Origin: Caldifermentibacillus hisashii
GTDB lineage: Bacteria; Bacillota; Bacilli; Bacillales; Caldibacillaceae
Assembly: GCF_027568575.1 (NCBI RefSeq)
Contig: NZ_JANUVP010000007.1
Length of the DNA: 64,000 bases
Reading direction: 5' to 3' (one strand)
Part shown: positions 43,412 to 54,364 of the stretch, one piece after another
Layout of the letters: each line of letters begins with the position of its first letter
Numbering within the stretch: position 1 is the stretch's first letter
The notes under the pieces: model-generated
What the model was told of the DNA's origin: nothing
Seen by the model: the letters and a program-made list of their open reading frames with translations, nothing else
Database searches by the model: none
Translations under genes and position numbers: made by a program

Positions 43412-43483
43412 CAGTAATAAGAAAGTGTCAAAATAACATTTTGCGAAAGAGTAATGTTTTTGAGAAAGGAGTGAGCGATATAG

Positions 43484-44080
43484 ATGCTTGACTATTCAGC
43501 TGGTTTTACAAGCGAAGGCTGGTTTCAGAATGAGATGTATATCGTTCTGCAACTAAAAAAATCCGGTTTAAGCAGAAAAGAAATTTTGAACGATATAATT
43601 GAAAAAAATTCCTTTCAAATGAGAAGTGAATCAGGAATTAGAAAAAGATTTCAGATGGTATATCGCCGCTCCGAAACCTTTAATGATGAATTAATTCAAT
43701 TTTATTTAATGGGGTCTCGACATGATCAAAAGGCTTTACTTTTATACAGTTATTTAAGATGTTATCGAATTCCTTATGAATTTTATCTTGAAGTTATTAA
43801 ATATAACTACCTTAATAATAAGGCTTTGATCCAAACGGTTGAAATTGATTATTTTATTGAACGGAAAGAAACGGAATCAGAAATCGTTGCAAATTGGCGG
43901 CCTGATACGAAAAAAAGATTACGGAGTTCCATTCTCCTGTTCTTTAGAGAAAGTGGGATGTTGCAGAAAAAGGACTCGGTTACATATGAGATATCGCCAA
44001 TACATATGAGTACAAAGTTAAAAGAATATGCCAAAGAATATGATAAATTATTGTATTCCTTTAGTGAATTAAGTAGGTGA
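43484..44080 (+). CDS. brxA: BREX protein BrxA (DUF1819)
   Basis: The 198-aa protein matches BrxA/DUF1819, a small winged-helix DNA-binding protein: it starts YSAGFTSEGWFQNEMYIVLQ, has SESGIRKRFQMVYRR near residue 52 and an ERKETESEIVANWRPDTKKR block near 126. BrxA is needed for defence in some BREX-1 systems, probably as a DNA-binding scaffold. AGAAAGGAGTGAG precedes the ATG. It is the first gene of a six-gene run (brxA, brxB, brxC, pglX, pglZ, helicase) on one strand with short gaps. The assignment rests on sequence pattern plus context. Confidence 0.9.
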   Translation: MLDYSAGFTSEGWFQNEMYIVLQLKKSGLSRKEILNDIIEKNSFQMRSESGIRKRFQMVYRRSETFNDELIQFYLMGSRHDQKALLLYSYLRCYRIPYEFYLEVIKYNYLNNKALIQTVEIDYFIERKETESEIVANWRPDTKKRLRSSILLFFRESGMLQKKDSVTYEISPIHMSTKLKEYAKEYDKLLYSFSELSR

Positions 44081-44084
44081 GTAT

Positions 44085-44630
44085 ATGAGTACTTATGATC
44101 GATTGAATAAAATGGAAAAACGTATCAATGAGGAAGGTTTCACGACGCCAACAGGGATTGGGAGCGAAATTCCTCACTATGTATTCGATTATCCTGCTGA
44201 AGATGAACTTATTGTTCGATCTTACATCGAGGGATTATTGAAGAGAACTACTTTAAAAATAAAGGAAATTAATCTATTTAAATTCTTATTAAGCTTTTAT
44301 AAAGAAGATGAATTAGAAGAATTGATCGAAATTAGTGAAGAGGAAGGTTATGATGAAATTGTTCGTATATTTCAAACAATAATTGAACATCCACACATAA
44401 TGGCACAGTCCTTTATTGAAAAAGCTAAAGATGCTGAACTTATATTCATTACAGGGGTAGGAAATGCTTATCCATTCCTACGTTCAAGTCAATTATTAAA
44501 AAAAATATCGGATCATGCCTTTCGTAAACCAATTATACTTTTTTACCCCGGTCATTTTACCGGATTAGACCTACGACTATTTGGGATTTTACATAATGAA
44601 GATCAGTATCAATTAACGAGAATATCATAA
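44085..44630 (+). CDS. brxB: BREX protein BrxB (DUF1788)
   Basis: The 181-aa protein fits BrxB/DUF1788: an N-terminal helical part, the central KDAELIFITGVGNAYPFLRSS and the terminal KPIILFYPGHFTGLDLRLFG. The biochemical role is not settled; it is essential for BREX methylation and defence in studied type 1 systems. The gene starts four bases after brxA and is followed by brxC after 13 bases, which makes co-translation likely. Confidence 0.9.
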   Translation: MSTYDRLNKMEKRINEEGFTTPTGIGSEIPHYVFDYPAEDELIVRSYIEGLLKRTTLKIKEINLFKFLLSFYKEDELEELIEISEEEGYDEIVRIFQTIIEHPHIMAQSFIEKAKDAELIFITGVGNAYPFLRSSQLLKKISDHAFRKPIILFYPGHFTGLDLRLFGILHNEDQYQLTRIS

Positions 44631-44643
44631 AGGGGGAGATTAT

Positions 44644-47600
44644 GTGTTAGTTAGAGAAATATTTAAAAAAGACATTTTTCGCCCGATTAATGGGGTCGTA
44701 CAAGCTGGACAACTTGATCACGATACAATTAAAAATGAATTGGAGGAATACGTTTTAACCGATGAAGTAACTGGCTACCTTCAAACGTTTTATGAAAACT
44801 ATTTATCCGTATATAAAACACCTACAAAAGATATAGGCGTTTGGATATCAGGCTTCTTTGGTTCAGGTAAATCGCACTTATTAAAAATTCTATCATATTT
44901 ACTGGATAATAAGGAAATTGACGGGAAAAAGCCTTATGAATATTTTTATGAGAAAACGGATAATAAAAAATTGCTATCGATGATGGAGGAAGTGGCACAG
45001 AAAGAATCAGATGCTATTTTATTCAATATTGATTCATTATCTTCTTCCAGTTCGACAAATAAGGAAAGAATCGTGGAGGTCTTTCTTCGCGTTTTTAACC
45101 GTCATTTGGGCTATTCTGACACATTATGGGTAGCTGACATGGAACGGCAATTAGATGAGATAGGAAAATATCAAGAATTTAAAGATACCATTTTCCGACT
45201 TTATGAAACCAAATGGGAAGATTTTCGATTAAAAGCTGTTTTGCGGCGGAAAAAAATTGTCCAAGCATTAATTGAAATCGGATTGGATGAAGAAACGGCC
45301 AATAGTTTTTTTGAAATTAGTAAAAATACATTTAGCATTTCTTCAACGCAATTAGCACAATTAATTGCGAACTACTGCAAAAGCCGTGGACCTGAATATA
45401 GAATTGTCTTTTTAGTTGACGAGGTTGGTCAATACATAGGGACTGACGGAAACCTCATGTTAAATTTACAAACAGTAGTAGAAGATATTGGAAGTGCAAC
45501 AATGGGCCAAGCATGGGTCATTGTCACATCTCAAGAAAAAATAAAAGCGGCAGTTAATGTCCATAGCGAAAAAGATTTTTCCAAAATCCAAGGACGTTTT
45601 GCGACCCGAATTAATTTATCTAGTGCAAATACAGATGAAGTCATTAAAAGAAGACTTTTAGAAAAAACAGATACTGCAACAAAAACATTAAAAGCCACAT
45701 ATGAGCCAATCGAACAAATTGTAAAAAATCGTCTTTCATTTGATCCAAATTCAACGCAATTTCGTTCCGGATACCGTTCTGCCGATGAATTTGTGTCACT
45801 TTATCCATTTGTACCATATCAAGTGGAACTTTTACAAGATGTATTCAACAAAATAAGGATCCATGGTGAAGGCGGAACTAGTTTGGCACACGGGGAGCGT
45901 TCATTATTAAAAGCTTTTCAAGAAGCAGCAAAACTTAATTCGAATGAAGAAATCGGAAATTTAGTAACATTAGCAGAGTTCTATCCTTCCATTCGAAGCT
46001 TTTTAGAAACGACAATTACCCAAACGATCACACGTGCGGAAGATCGTGCCAAAAATAATGAAGGATTGAAATTAGAAGATGTCGATGTTTTAAAAGTGCT
46101 TTATTTAATAAAAGGAATTGACAAAATAAAAGCTACACCAAGTAATATCGCCACTTTATTATTAGGATCAATATATGATGACCATGATGACTACCATATA
46201 AAAGAGTCGTTAAACCGTCTAGAACAAGCCATGTTTATTGAAAAACATGCGGATGGTACATATTCTTTCCTTTCCGATGAAGAACAAGAAATAAATAAGG
46301 AAATTCGAAATGTTGAAGTAAACCCTATAAAAATTAAGGATCAATTGGGTGACCTGTTTTTCACCAAGTTATACCCGAAACCGAAATTTGAATATCGGAA
46401 AGATACTCCTCCGTTTGATTACAATAAAAGATTTGATAACTATACAAAAGGGAATATGACCAATGCATTAACATTGCAAGTATTTACTGTGGCAATGTCT
46501 GATATGGAAGCTGCTTTAAAGGCCAATTCCGGTCAGTTAGTGATTTGTTTGGATGAAGAAATTGTGGCTGAAGCTGAAAGTGCCATTAAGTACTCTGAGC
46601 AAGTTCAAAAATATGTAAACTTTAAGCGGAATAGCAGTACAACAGAAACACAAAAGCGAATTTTTGAAGCCAAGTTGTCTCAAGTAGATGATTTCGAGCA
46701 AAAAGCTGAGGAATTATTAAAAAAGGCAGCTGAGAAAGCCCGTTTCTTTATCCAAGGGCAAGAAAGATTTTTCAAAGGCTCATTTGAAAATAAAGTAAAT
46801 AGTGCGTTTGAACTTTTGATCAAAAACACCTATAGCCGGCTGGATTATGTTGATGAACCTATTCCTTTTAAAACACATAAAGAAGCTTGGCGAAAACTCG
46901 CAGAACACGGTATTGAAAATGATTTATTACAAATGACCGGTAATCGCAGGGCTTATGAAGAAATGAAGGACTACTTTGAAGAAATTGCCCGTTGGCATGA
47001 AAAACCGTCATTAAAATCTGTGATTGATAAGTTTCAGGCTGTACCATACGGTTGGAGTGAATATGACATAATCGGGCTTATATTGGCTTTAATGAATGCC
47101 GGCAAAGTAAAACTTTCCATTGGAGATGAGCTGTTTACACCTGAACAGTCGAATTTTTATGATCGTTTGGCACGTATTTCAGAACGGGAAAGAATTCGTG
47201 TTATTCCCGAAATTGAAGTGGATCCGAAAGTAAAACGAGAATTTATTTCCATTATAAGAGAATTTTTTGGCGATCGAGACTTTGGTGAAACGTATCAAGA
47301 CTTTGCAAACGTCATTGTCAAAGAATTAACTGAACGTTTTGCCGCTCCGCTAGAGGAAATCAATAAAAAACGTAGAGAACAAAAATTGTATGAATTCCCA
47401 TATCCGGGAGAAAGAGAAATTAATGCTCTTTCAATGGGTATTAATCAAATTTTACAAATCCGTGATCCGGAGCAAATGGTTAATGCGTTCATCAATACAG
47501 AAGACGATTTGGAATCTTGGTTAGAATCGATAGAAAAATTAAATGGTTTCTATAATAAAACGCCAATCACCATATTTGATGATACGGTAGATGTATTAGA

Positions 47601-48216
47601 CCGTTTACAAAAGGATTTAACGATCATCCAAGACAATGATGTACTTCTTATTAAAAAACAAATTACGGATATTTTAACAAATCCGAATCCTTATCGGGAT
47701 ATACATAAATTACCACAATTAACGAGTCAATTAGATTCTAAAATAAATGAGATTGTAAATGAACAGCGACAAGCGATAAACATACAAGTTGAAAAACTTG
47801 AAAAGAAATTAAATGAGACAAAGGAATATTATCTGGAAATACCTGCAATCGTTGATTATATTGACACGGAAATGCAAAAGTTTAACAGGCTGAAAAGCAA
47901 TCTTGAACATGAAAAAAGTTTAGTCATTATACGTGTGTTATTACAAGATCTTACGGAATTGACCAATAAGGTTGAAAATCAGGCAAAACAATTAGAAGTC
48001 GAATACAGGAAACCGCCGATTGATAATCCGTCTGACGAGCCAACAACCGTTATCCGGGAAAAACAAAGCAAAAAATTAAACGCTAATGAACTGTACCGTC
48101 TGTTTTTCAATGGGCGGAAGAAAATTGAAACACAACAAGATTTAGATCATGCACTTCAAGAATTACGGAAAGCTTTATTACGTGAGTTAAAAGATTATAC
48201 GTTAGAAATTGAATAA
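44644..48216 (+). CDS. brxC: BREX protein BrxC (PglY-like ATPase)
   Basis: BrxC is the large AAA-type ATPase of BREX. The 1190 aa have Walker A ISGFFGSGKSHLL (about 69-79), Walker B IVFLVDEVGQYIG (Asp-Glu 259-260) and DUF499-like central parts, with long helical and coiled-coil regions beyond residue 950. The length fits BrxC (about 1200). It starts at GTG 44644, following AAGGGGGAGA by five bases; the ATG two bases upstream is out of frame and closes at once. The N-terminal VREIFKKDIFRPINGVVQA is typical for the family. Confidence 0.93.
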   Translation: MLVREIFKKDIFRPINGVVQAGQLDHDTIKNELEEYVLTDEVTGYLQTFYENYLSVYKTPTKDIGVWISGFFGSGKSHLLKILSYLLDNKEIDGKKPYEYFYEKTDNKKLLSMMEEVAQKESDAILFNIDSLSSSSSTNKERIVEVFLRVFNRHLGYSDTLWVADMERQLDEIGKYQEFKDTIFRLYETKWEDFRLKAVLRRKKIVQALIEIGLDEETANSFFEISKNTFSISSTQLAQLIANYCKSRGPEYRIVFLVDEVGQYIGTDGNLMLNLQTVVEDIGSATMGQAWVIVTSQEKIKAAVNVHSEKDFSKIQGRFATRINLSSANTDEVIKRRLLEKTDTATKTLKATYEPIEQIVKNRLSFDPNSTQFRSGYRSADEFVSLYPFVPYQVELLQDVFNKIRIHGEGGTSLAHGERSLLKAFQEAAKLNSNEEIGNLVTLAEFYPSIRSFLETTITQTITRAEDRAKNNEGLKLEDVDVLKVLYLIKGIDKIKATPSNIATLLLGSIYDDHDDYHIKESLNRLEQAMFIEKHADGTYSFLSDEEQEINKEIRNVEVNPIKIKDQLGDLFFTKLYPKPKFEYRKDTPPFDYNKRFDNYTKGNMTNALTLQVFTVAMSDMEAALKANSGQLVICLDEEIVAEAESAIKYSEQVQKYVNFKRNSSTTETQKRIFEAKLSQVDDFEQKAEELLKKAAEKARFFIQGQERFFKGSFENKVNSAFELLIKNTYSRLDYVDEPIPFKTHKEAWRKLAEHGIENDLLQMTGNRRAYEEMKDYFEEIARWHEKPSLKSVIDKFQAVPYGWSEYDIIGLILALMNAGKVKLSIGDELFTPEQSNFYDRLARISERERIRVIPEIEVDPKVKREFISIIREFFGDRDFGETYQDFANVIVKELTERFAAPLEEINKKRREQKLYEFPYPGEREINALSMGINQILQIRDPEQMVNAFINTEDDLESWLESIEKLNGFYNKTPITIFDDTVDVLDRLQKDLTIIQDNDVLLIKKQITDILTNPNPYRDIHKLPQLTSQLDSKINEIVNEQRQAINIQVEKLEKKLNETKEYYLEIPAIVDYIDTEMQKFNRLKSNLEHEKSLVIIRVLLQDLTELTNKVENQAKQLEVEYRKPPIDNPSDEPTTVIREKQSKKLNANELYRLFFNGRKKIETQQDLDHALQELRKALLRELKDYTLEIE

Positions 48217-48267
48217 GGGAGAGGGAATTGCCCCTCTCCTTATAAAACAAGATGGGAGGTCGGAGCG

Positions 48268-51200
48268 ATGGTTATGCATAAAACAGAGCTAAAAAACTTT
48301 GCCATTTCTGCACGGAGAGAATTAATTGAAAAAGTTGCATTGCGTGCCAAGCTTTTTGGAATTGATGAAAAACAAGGTTTAAAAATAGAAGAACAGTTCG
48401 GACAATTGATAGTAAATGGAGAAACCTATCCATTAAATTGGAGATTTGCATTTCAGTCTCTTGCAAAACAACTTGAGATAAAAGGATATGATCAGCTAAT
48501 TGAAGAAGTGGCATATACATGGTTTAACCGTATAATTGCTATTCGTTATATGGAAGTTCATGGATATCTTCCGGAACGAGTCAATGTTCTGTCAAGCAGT
48601 ACCGGAAAAGTCGAGCCGGATATTCTTACAGAATTTGAATCGATGGATTTGGACGTTGATAAAGATCAAATCAAAAGATTAATACGAGAAGGCGATACGG
48701 AACAAGCATATCGTAAATTATTCATTGCACAATGCAATGCTTTACATAATATATTGCCATTCCTATTTGAAAAGATTAATGACTATACTGAATTACTACT
48801 TCCAGACTATTTATTAGACAGTGAATCGATCATAAGCCAATTGGTGAAAAATGATGCATTAACGGAAAGCTTTCAAGAAGTAGAAGTCATTGGCTGGTTG
48901 TATCAGTACTATAACACGGAACCGAAAGAAAAAGTATTTGCAAATCTAAAGAAAAACAAGAAAATTGAGAAATACGATATTCCTGCGGCAACTCAACTTT
49001 TCACACCAAAATGGATTGTTCAATACATGGTCGAAAACTCACTTGGTCAACTGTGGTTAGAAGCCAATCCAAATTCTCCGTTAAGGGAAAAAATGCGTTA
49101 TTATATTGAACCTGCTGAACAAGAGGAAGATGTAAAACAAAAACTAGAGGAGATTAGATATAAGAATGTTAATTTAGAAGAAATTACGATTATTGATCCA
49201 TGTTGCGGTTCAGGGCATATTCTTGTGTATGCATTTGAGTTACTTTATCAAATGTATGAAGAAGCAGGGTATCCAAGTGGAGATATTCCCCAATTAATAT
49301 TAGAAAAGAATTTATATGGACTTGATATTGATGACCGAGCTGCACAATTGGCATCTTTTTCATTAATGATGAAAGCACGTGAGAAATCTAGAAGGATTTT
49401 TAGAAAAAAAATACAGTTAAATATTCTTTCGATTGAAGAGTCTAATCATTTAGACAAAGAGGAAATTGCTCAGTTAATTGGGGAAAACGATAATGAAAGA
49501 ATCGAATTACGTTCTATAATTGAAACTTTTATTGATGCTAAGATCTATGGATCTATGTTACAACCACAACAATATTGTTATCAAAAATATTTAAATAGAA
49601 TTCAAAAAATTAATGATGAACAATTATCATTAGAAATGCTAAATGTTTTTGAACATTTAGAAACACTAAAAAAACTCTTTGAACTAGGGAAAATTTTAGC
49701 CTCGGAATATAACGTTGTAATTACAAATCCACCTTATATGGGTGCCAGAGGTATGAATAATTTACTAAGAAAATTCCTTGAAAAAAATTTTAATAATGCA
49801 AAGAACGATACTTTTTCTGTATTTATTGAACGGTGTATTCAATTTTCGAAAACAAACGGTTTTGTTTCAATGATTACAATGGAATCTTGGATGTTTTTAA
49901 GCAAATATGACAATTTAAGAAAAGAAATACTAGAACAAACATTTATTGATAAAGCTATACATATGCCATATGAAGGTAAAGGTAAAACAAGTTTAGGTAT
50001 AAATTTTGGGACAGTTTCATTTATACTAAGGAAATTATATATAAATGAATATGAAGGTACTTATCAAAGTATACGTTATTTTGAAATAGACGAAGATGGG
50101 GTACCATTAAAATTTCCTAATATTAACGAAAGATTTAATGTTGTTAGTCAAGAAAAATTCAATATTATTCAAGGTTCACCAATAACGTACTGGATGAGTA
50201 GCAATACAAGAAAAGTTTTTAAAGAGAATGACACGTTAGATAAGTATATTGAGATTACAGGGAGTCAACACATTACTGCTAATAATGAAAAATATTTAAG
50301 ATATCACTGGGAAGTTAATAAAAATGATATTGGAAAACGATGGGTTTCTTATGCAAAGGGAGGAGACTTTCGTAGATGGTTCGGAAATAATGAATTGGTT
50401 GTAGATTGGAGTGATGAAGCGAAAAATTTCTATAAAAATAATAAAACCTCTAATCTCTTAGCAGAACAATATAGATTTAGAAAAGGAATTACTTGGACAG
50501 CTACAACTAATGGCAAGTTTTCATCTAGGCTATTAGAAGATAAAGGTTTGTTTGACAAGAAAGGTCCGGCCCTATTCCCGTTATTGGAAGATGATCAAAA
50601 TTATCTATTGGGTTATTTAAACTCTAAACCTGTTGCTGAATTTTTAGATATGTTTAGTGGAACTTCGGATTATCAAAATATTGATATTAAACGTCTGCCT
50701 TATTTAAATGTAAGTGCTAATTTAAAAAATAAGGTTAATAAAATTGTAGAAGAAAATTTAAATATATCAATGAATGATTGGAATTCTAATGAAACTTCAA
50801 TCGATTTTCAAAAACATCCGTTCATGGATTATAAATATGAATGCTATCTATCAAACATTTTTAAGGAGTACAAAATAAATAAAGAGAAGCAATTCAGCAA
50901 ATTAAAGACTAATGAAGAAGAATTAAATGATATATTTATACAACTATTTGGGTTACAGGATGAAGTTTCAGCGGAAGTTCCAAATGAAGAAGTTACTGTT
51001 GATAAACCAGAAAGACTACGTGATACTAAGTCATTTTTGTCTTACTTTATAGGATGTGTTATGGGACGTTATTCATTAGATGTTGAAGGATTGGCTTTTG
51101 CTGGTGGTGATTGGGATGAATCTAAGTATAAAACCTTTAAACCAAATAAATATGGTTTGATTTTGTTAACGGATGAGTATTATTTTGAAGATGATATTAT

Positions 51201-51735
51201 TGCCCGTTTACGTGAATTTTTATCGGTGACTTTTGGTGAAGAAACTGTGGAGGAAAATCTCCAATGGTTGGCGGAATCGCTTGAAATGAAGCGAAATGAA
51301 ACTGCTGAGGAGCGGTTGCGCCGGTATTTCTTGGATGAGTTTTTTAAAGATCATTGCCAAGTATATCAAAAACGGCCGATTTATTGGCTTGTTGATTCCG
51401 GTAAACAGAAGGGACTAAGGACATTAATTTATATGCATCGGTACCAGCCGGATACGATGGCAACCATTCGTTTTGAACATTTGCAAGAAATTCAAACAAA
51501 ATACAATAATGAAATTGATGCGGTAAATTTACGAATAACCAATCCGAATTTGAGTGCTACGGAAAAACGGGAATTGGAAAAAAGGAGAGAACGTTTTCAA
51601 AAACGGTTAGAAGAGCTGCTTGAGTTTGATAAAAAACTGGCCGAATATGCAAATGCCCAAATAGTGATCGATTTGGATGACGGAGTTAAAGTGAATTACG
51701 CTAAATTTGAAAAAGTATTAGCCAAGATTAAATAA
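48268..51735 (+). CDS. pglX: BREX adenine-specific DNA methyltransferase PglX
   Basis: PglX marks host DNA by N6-adenine methylation at a non-palindromic site. The 1155-aa protein has the SAM-binding DPCCGSGHILVYAF (Cys 312), the catalytic NPPY (about 487-490, VVITNPPYMG) and a long target-recognition part after residue 600. Codon choice changes inside the gene: from about 49,390 to 51,000 bases the sequence is clearly richer in A and T than the flanks, as expected for an exchanged recognition domain. GGGAGGTCGGAG precedes ATG 48268. It lies between brxC and pglZ. Confidence 0.93.
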   Translation: MVMHKTELKNFAISARRELIEKVALRAKLFGIDEKQGLKIEEQFGQLIVNGETYPLNWRFAFQSLAKQLEIKGYDQLIEEVAYTWFNRIIAIRYMEVHGYLPERVNVLSSSTGKVEPDILTEFESMDLDVDKDQIKRLIREGDTEQAYRKLFIAQCNALHNILPFLFEKINDYTELLLPDYLLDSESIISQLVKNDALTESFQEVEVIGWLYQYYNTEPKEKVFANLKKNKKIEKYDIPAATQLFTPKWIVQYMVENSLGQLWLEANPNSPLREKMRYYIEPAEQEEDVKQKLEEIRYKNVNLEEITIIDPCCGSGHILVYAFELLYQMYEEAGYPSGDIPQLILEKNLYGLDIDDRAAQLASFSLMMKAREKSRRIFRKKIQLNILSIEESNHLDKEEIAQLIGENDNERIELRSIIETFIDAKIYGSMLQPQQYCYQKYLNRIQKINDEQLSLEMLNVFEHLETLKKLFELGKILASEYNVVITNPPYMGARGMNNLLRKFLEKNFNNAKNDTFSVFIERCIQFSKTNGFVSMITMESWMFLSKYDNLRKEILEQTFIDKAIHMPYEGKGKTSLGINFGTVSFILRKLYINEYEGTYQSIRYFEIDEDGVPLKFPNINERFNVVSQEKFNIIQGSPITYWMSSNTRKVFKENDTLDKYIEITGSQHITANNEKYLRYHWEVNKNDIGKRWVSYAKGGDFRRWFGNNELVVDWSDEAKNFYKNNKTSNLLAEQYRFRKGITWTATTNGKFSSRLLEDKGLFDKKGPALFPLLEDDQNYLLGYLNSKPVAEFLDMFSGTSDYQNIDIKRLPYLNVSANLKNKVNKIVEENLNISMNDWNSNETSIDFQKHPFMDYKYECYLSNIFKEYKINKEKQFSKLKTNEEELNDIFIQLFGLQDEVSAEVPNEEVTVDKPERLRDTKSFLSYFIGCVMGRYSLDVEGLAFAGGDWDESKYKTFKPNKYGLILLTDEYYFEDDIIARLREFLSVTFGEETVEENLQWLAESLEMKRNETAEERLRRYFLDEFFKDHCQVYQKRPIYWLVDSGKQKGLRTLIYMHRYQPDTMATIRFEHLQEIQTKYNNEIDAVNLRITNPNLSATEKRELEKRRERFQKRLEELLEFDKKLAEYANAQIVIDLDDGVKVNYAKFEKVLAKIK

Positions 51736-51796
51736 CGGATATAATTGGAGGGAAGGGGATTCTCTTTCCTTCCTTTTATTAAAAGAGGTGAAATCA

Positions 51797-54304
51797 ATGG
51801 ACGTTATCGAATTGCTGAGAGAACGGATACGAGAAGAAAAGGAAAAAAAATCTCGAGCGATTGTATTTTGGTATGATTCTGATCAACAAGAAACAATAAT
51901 TTCCATTCAGGAAGCACTTAAAGATGAAGATATCATCGTTCGCGAAGTGACGAAAAATAATTTCTTTAAATTAAAAATTGATATTGAAGTGGAAAATCCA
52001 AAAAAATCCTTTCTGTTGTATGCACCTTTCCCCAGACCAAAAGATGAGGAAAACTATTTGCTGGATATTTTATTATATGGTTCGGAATTTAAAGCTGATC
52101 AAATAGCCATTTGGTCAGAACAATTGGGAATTGAGGATGTTATTTTACGTCCGATTGTTCAGAAATATCCTGCGTTTTTTAAAAGTAATGAGAGAGTAAA
52201 TAAATTAAAAAAGATTGTACCTTTCAAACCAAGGGAAGAAGAATTGGAAATCGGCATGTTAGCTGTTTTGACCAATACATTAATCGGCAATCTTTCGACC
52301 ATCACCCGAAATTTGCTTTGTGCGGGGTTAGATAAAGAACAAAATGAATTATATAAACGCATATCAAAGTTTTTTTCAATCGAACGCATGTGGGAGCTAT
52401 TTGAGCAACATTTCGGATTGCATCATTTGAAAGAAAAAGACAATTTAAATGACTTACTCGGCAACTTATTGTTTCAACATTTTTCAAGGGATGCTCTTTT
52501 TGAAATCGAACATTTGTCAAATAAGTATTCTTCCACACGGTCGAATATTTGTGCTTTATTAATCGATGATTGGATGCGGGGAACGAATGAAGAAAAAGAA
52601 ATTTTGGACTCTTATATTCGTACGACAGAAAGCACTTGGCAATTACAACATTATTTACAAGAAAAAACGGCTGAAGAAATAGAAAAAGTGACTACATTCC
52701 CGATTATCGATGCGATACTAATTGAAAAAGTACGGAATGAATTGCTATACAAAACTACTGATTTAACGGCTTGGAAAGAGAGAATTACATTTAGACAAAA
52801 GACATACTGGGGGAGTAAAGAAAAATTTTCCGGCTTATATACATGTCTGTATCATGCAGTCAAATTAACCGAATATAAAACGAATTTAAAGCAATATGAC
52901 AGTCATGAAGACTTGTACGGACAGTATGTTCATTCCTTGCATTATATCGATCAAGCATACCGTCAATTCATGCATGCTTATTCCAATTTATTACAACGAG
53001 ATTTTATTGATTCGCTTGAAGACAAATTGACAAATTGGTATGAAAATATCTATTTACGAAAACTAGCGGATGAAACAAACTATTATTTGGAAAATGAACA
53101 AAAAACGAGAATCCCGCTTCAAAGAAGATTTTTCAGAACAAATGTTCAGCCTATTTTGGAAAAAGAGCCGACGAAAGTTTTTGTTATCATATCGGATGCG
53201 CTTCGATACGAGGCCGGTTACGAATTATGTCAGCAACTGAACCAACTGGAGTATGGGGAAGCAAGTATTTCACCATTATTTGCGAGCTTGCCGTCCTATA
53301 CACAACTCGGTATGGCATCGTTATTACCGTTTAAACAGTTAGCGATGGATGAATCGAAAACCATTTATGCAGACGGCATATCTTCCTTAGGAATTGCAAA
53401 TAGAATCAAAATTTTACAAAATGCACATAAAGATGCTATTGCATATCGTTGGGATGAATTTGATCAATGGACACAAACAGAAGCAGATACACATTTTAAA
53501 GGGAAACGATTGATTTACATTTACCATGATGTTATTGATGCTGTCGGTGATTCAAGGAAGTCCGAACGGGATACATATGATGCGGTAGGAAAAGCAATTA
53601 AAGAGCTTAAAATGACTGTGGAACGTTTATCACGTCTGCAAGCCAAACGAATCTTCATTACTGCAGACCACGGATTTTTATTCCAATATCCGAAAATCGA
53701 AGCTGATGTAAAAATAGAACCTGTCAAAGGAACCATCTATGATAGTAACCGGCGTTTTGCAATTGGTAAAAATTTGAGTGTTCCGTATGGTGCAATAAAA
53801 CTGCAGGAAAAAGATACCCCTTTAAAAGATGTAGAAGTAGTCATTGCCAAGGGGTTGAATCGGTTCAGCGGCGGCGGAGGTTCTCAATTTGTGCATGGAG
53901 GCGCAATGCCTCAGGAAGTCATTGTTCCTCTAATTGAATACCGTCGTACAGAAAAGGCGGAACCGGTAGAAGTAAGTGTCGCCATGCTTGATAAGGTTAT
54001 CACAAACTATCGTTTTACAGTAAGCTTTTACCAAGAACAAAGTATATCCAGTGATGCACTACCTCGTCAAATAAAGGCAGCATTTTACCTAGGAAATGAA
54101 CGAATTTCAAATGAAGTAACGATTTCATTCGATATGGTTGGTGCAAATCATGAACGAACCAAACAAGTTATGTTTACTTTGATGGAAAAATATTATGCAA
54201 TGGGTGAATTTTGTACATTAAGACTTGAAACCGTCAATGACAAAAAAACTGAACCTTACAAAGAAGAAACGTTTATAATTAAAATGTATGAAGCTTTGTA
54301 TTAA
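51797..54304 (+). CDS. pglZ: BREX phosphatase-like protein PglZ
   Basis: The 835-aa protein has the alkaline-phosphatase-fold PglZ domain, with VFVIISDALRYEAGYEL (metal ligand Asp about 467) and ITADHGFLFQYPKI (Asp-His about 624-625). The N-terminal 400 residues are helical. PglZ is the marker protein of all BREX types. I use ATG 51797 because AAAAGAGGTG lies seven bases upstream; a GTG at 51788 is in frame but overlaps that site. In type 1 systems brxL would follow; here a helicase gene follows after 60 bases. Confidence 0.93.
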   Translation: MDVIELLRERIREEKEKKSRAIVFWYDSDQQETIISIQEALKDEDIIVREVTKNNFFKLKIDIEVENPKKSFLLYAPFPRPKDEENYLLDILLYGSEFKADQIAIWSEQLGIEDVILRPIVQKYPAFFKSNERVNKLKKIVPFKPREEELEIGMLAVLTNTLIGNLSTITRNLLCAGLDKEQNELYKRISKFFSIERMWELFEQHFGLHHLKEKDNLNDLLGNLLFQHFSRDALFEIEHLSNKYSSTRSNICALLIDDWMRGTNEEKEILDSYIRTTESTWQLQHYLQEKTAEEIEKVTTFPIIDAILIEKVRNELLYKTTDLTAWKERITFRQKTYWGSKEKFSGLYTCLYHAVKLTEYKTNLKQYDSHEDLYGQYVHSLHYIDQAYRQFMHAYSNLLQRDFIDSLEDKLTNWYENIYLRKLADETNYYLENEQKTRIPLQRRFFRTNVQPILEKEPTKVFVIISDALRYEAGYELCQQLNQLEYGEASISPLFASLPSYTQLGMASLLPFKQLAMDESKTIYADGISSLGIANRIKILQNAHKDAIAYRWDEFDQWTQTEADTHFKGKRLIYIYHDVIDAVGDSRKSERDTYDAVGKAIKELKMTVERLSRLQAKRIFITADHGFLFQYPKIEADVKIEPVKGTIYDSNRRFAIGKNLSVPYGAIKLQEKDTPLKDVEVVIAKGLNRFSGGGGSQFVHGGAMPQEVIVPLIEYRRTEKAEPVEVSVAMLDKVITNYRFTVSFYQEQSISSDALPRQIKAAFYLGNERISNEVTISFDMVGANHERTKQVMFTLMEKYYAMGEFCTLRLETVNDKKTEPYKEETFIIKMYEALY

Positions 54305-54364
54305 AAAGTAAACCTGCCATAATTGTATGCTATGGCAGGTTTTGCATAATATGGGGGATTACTA

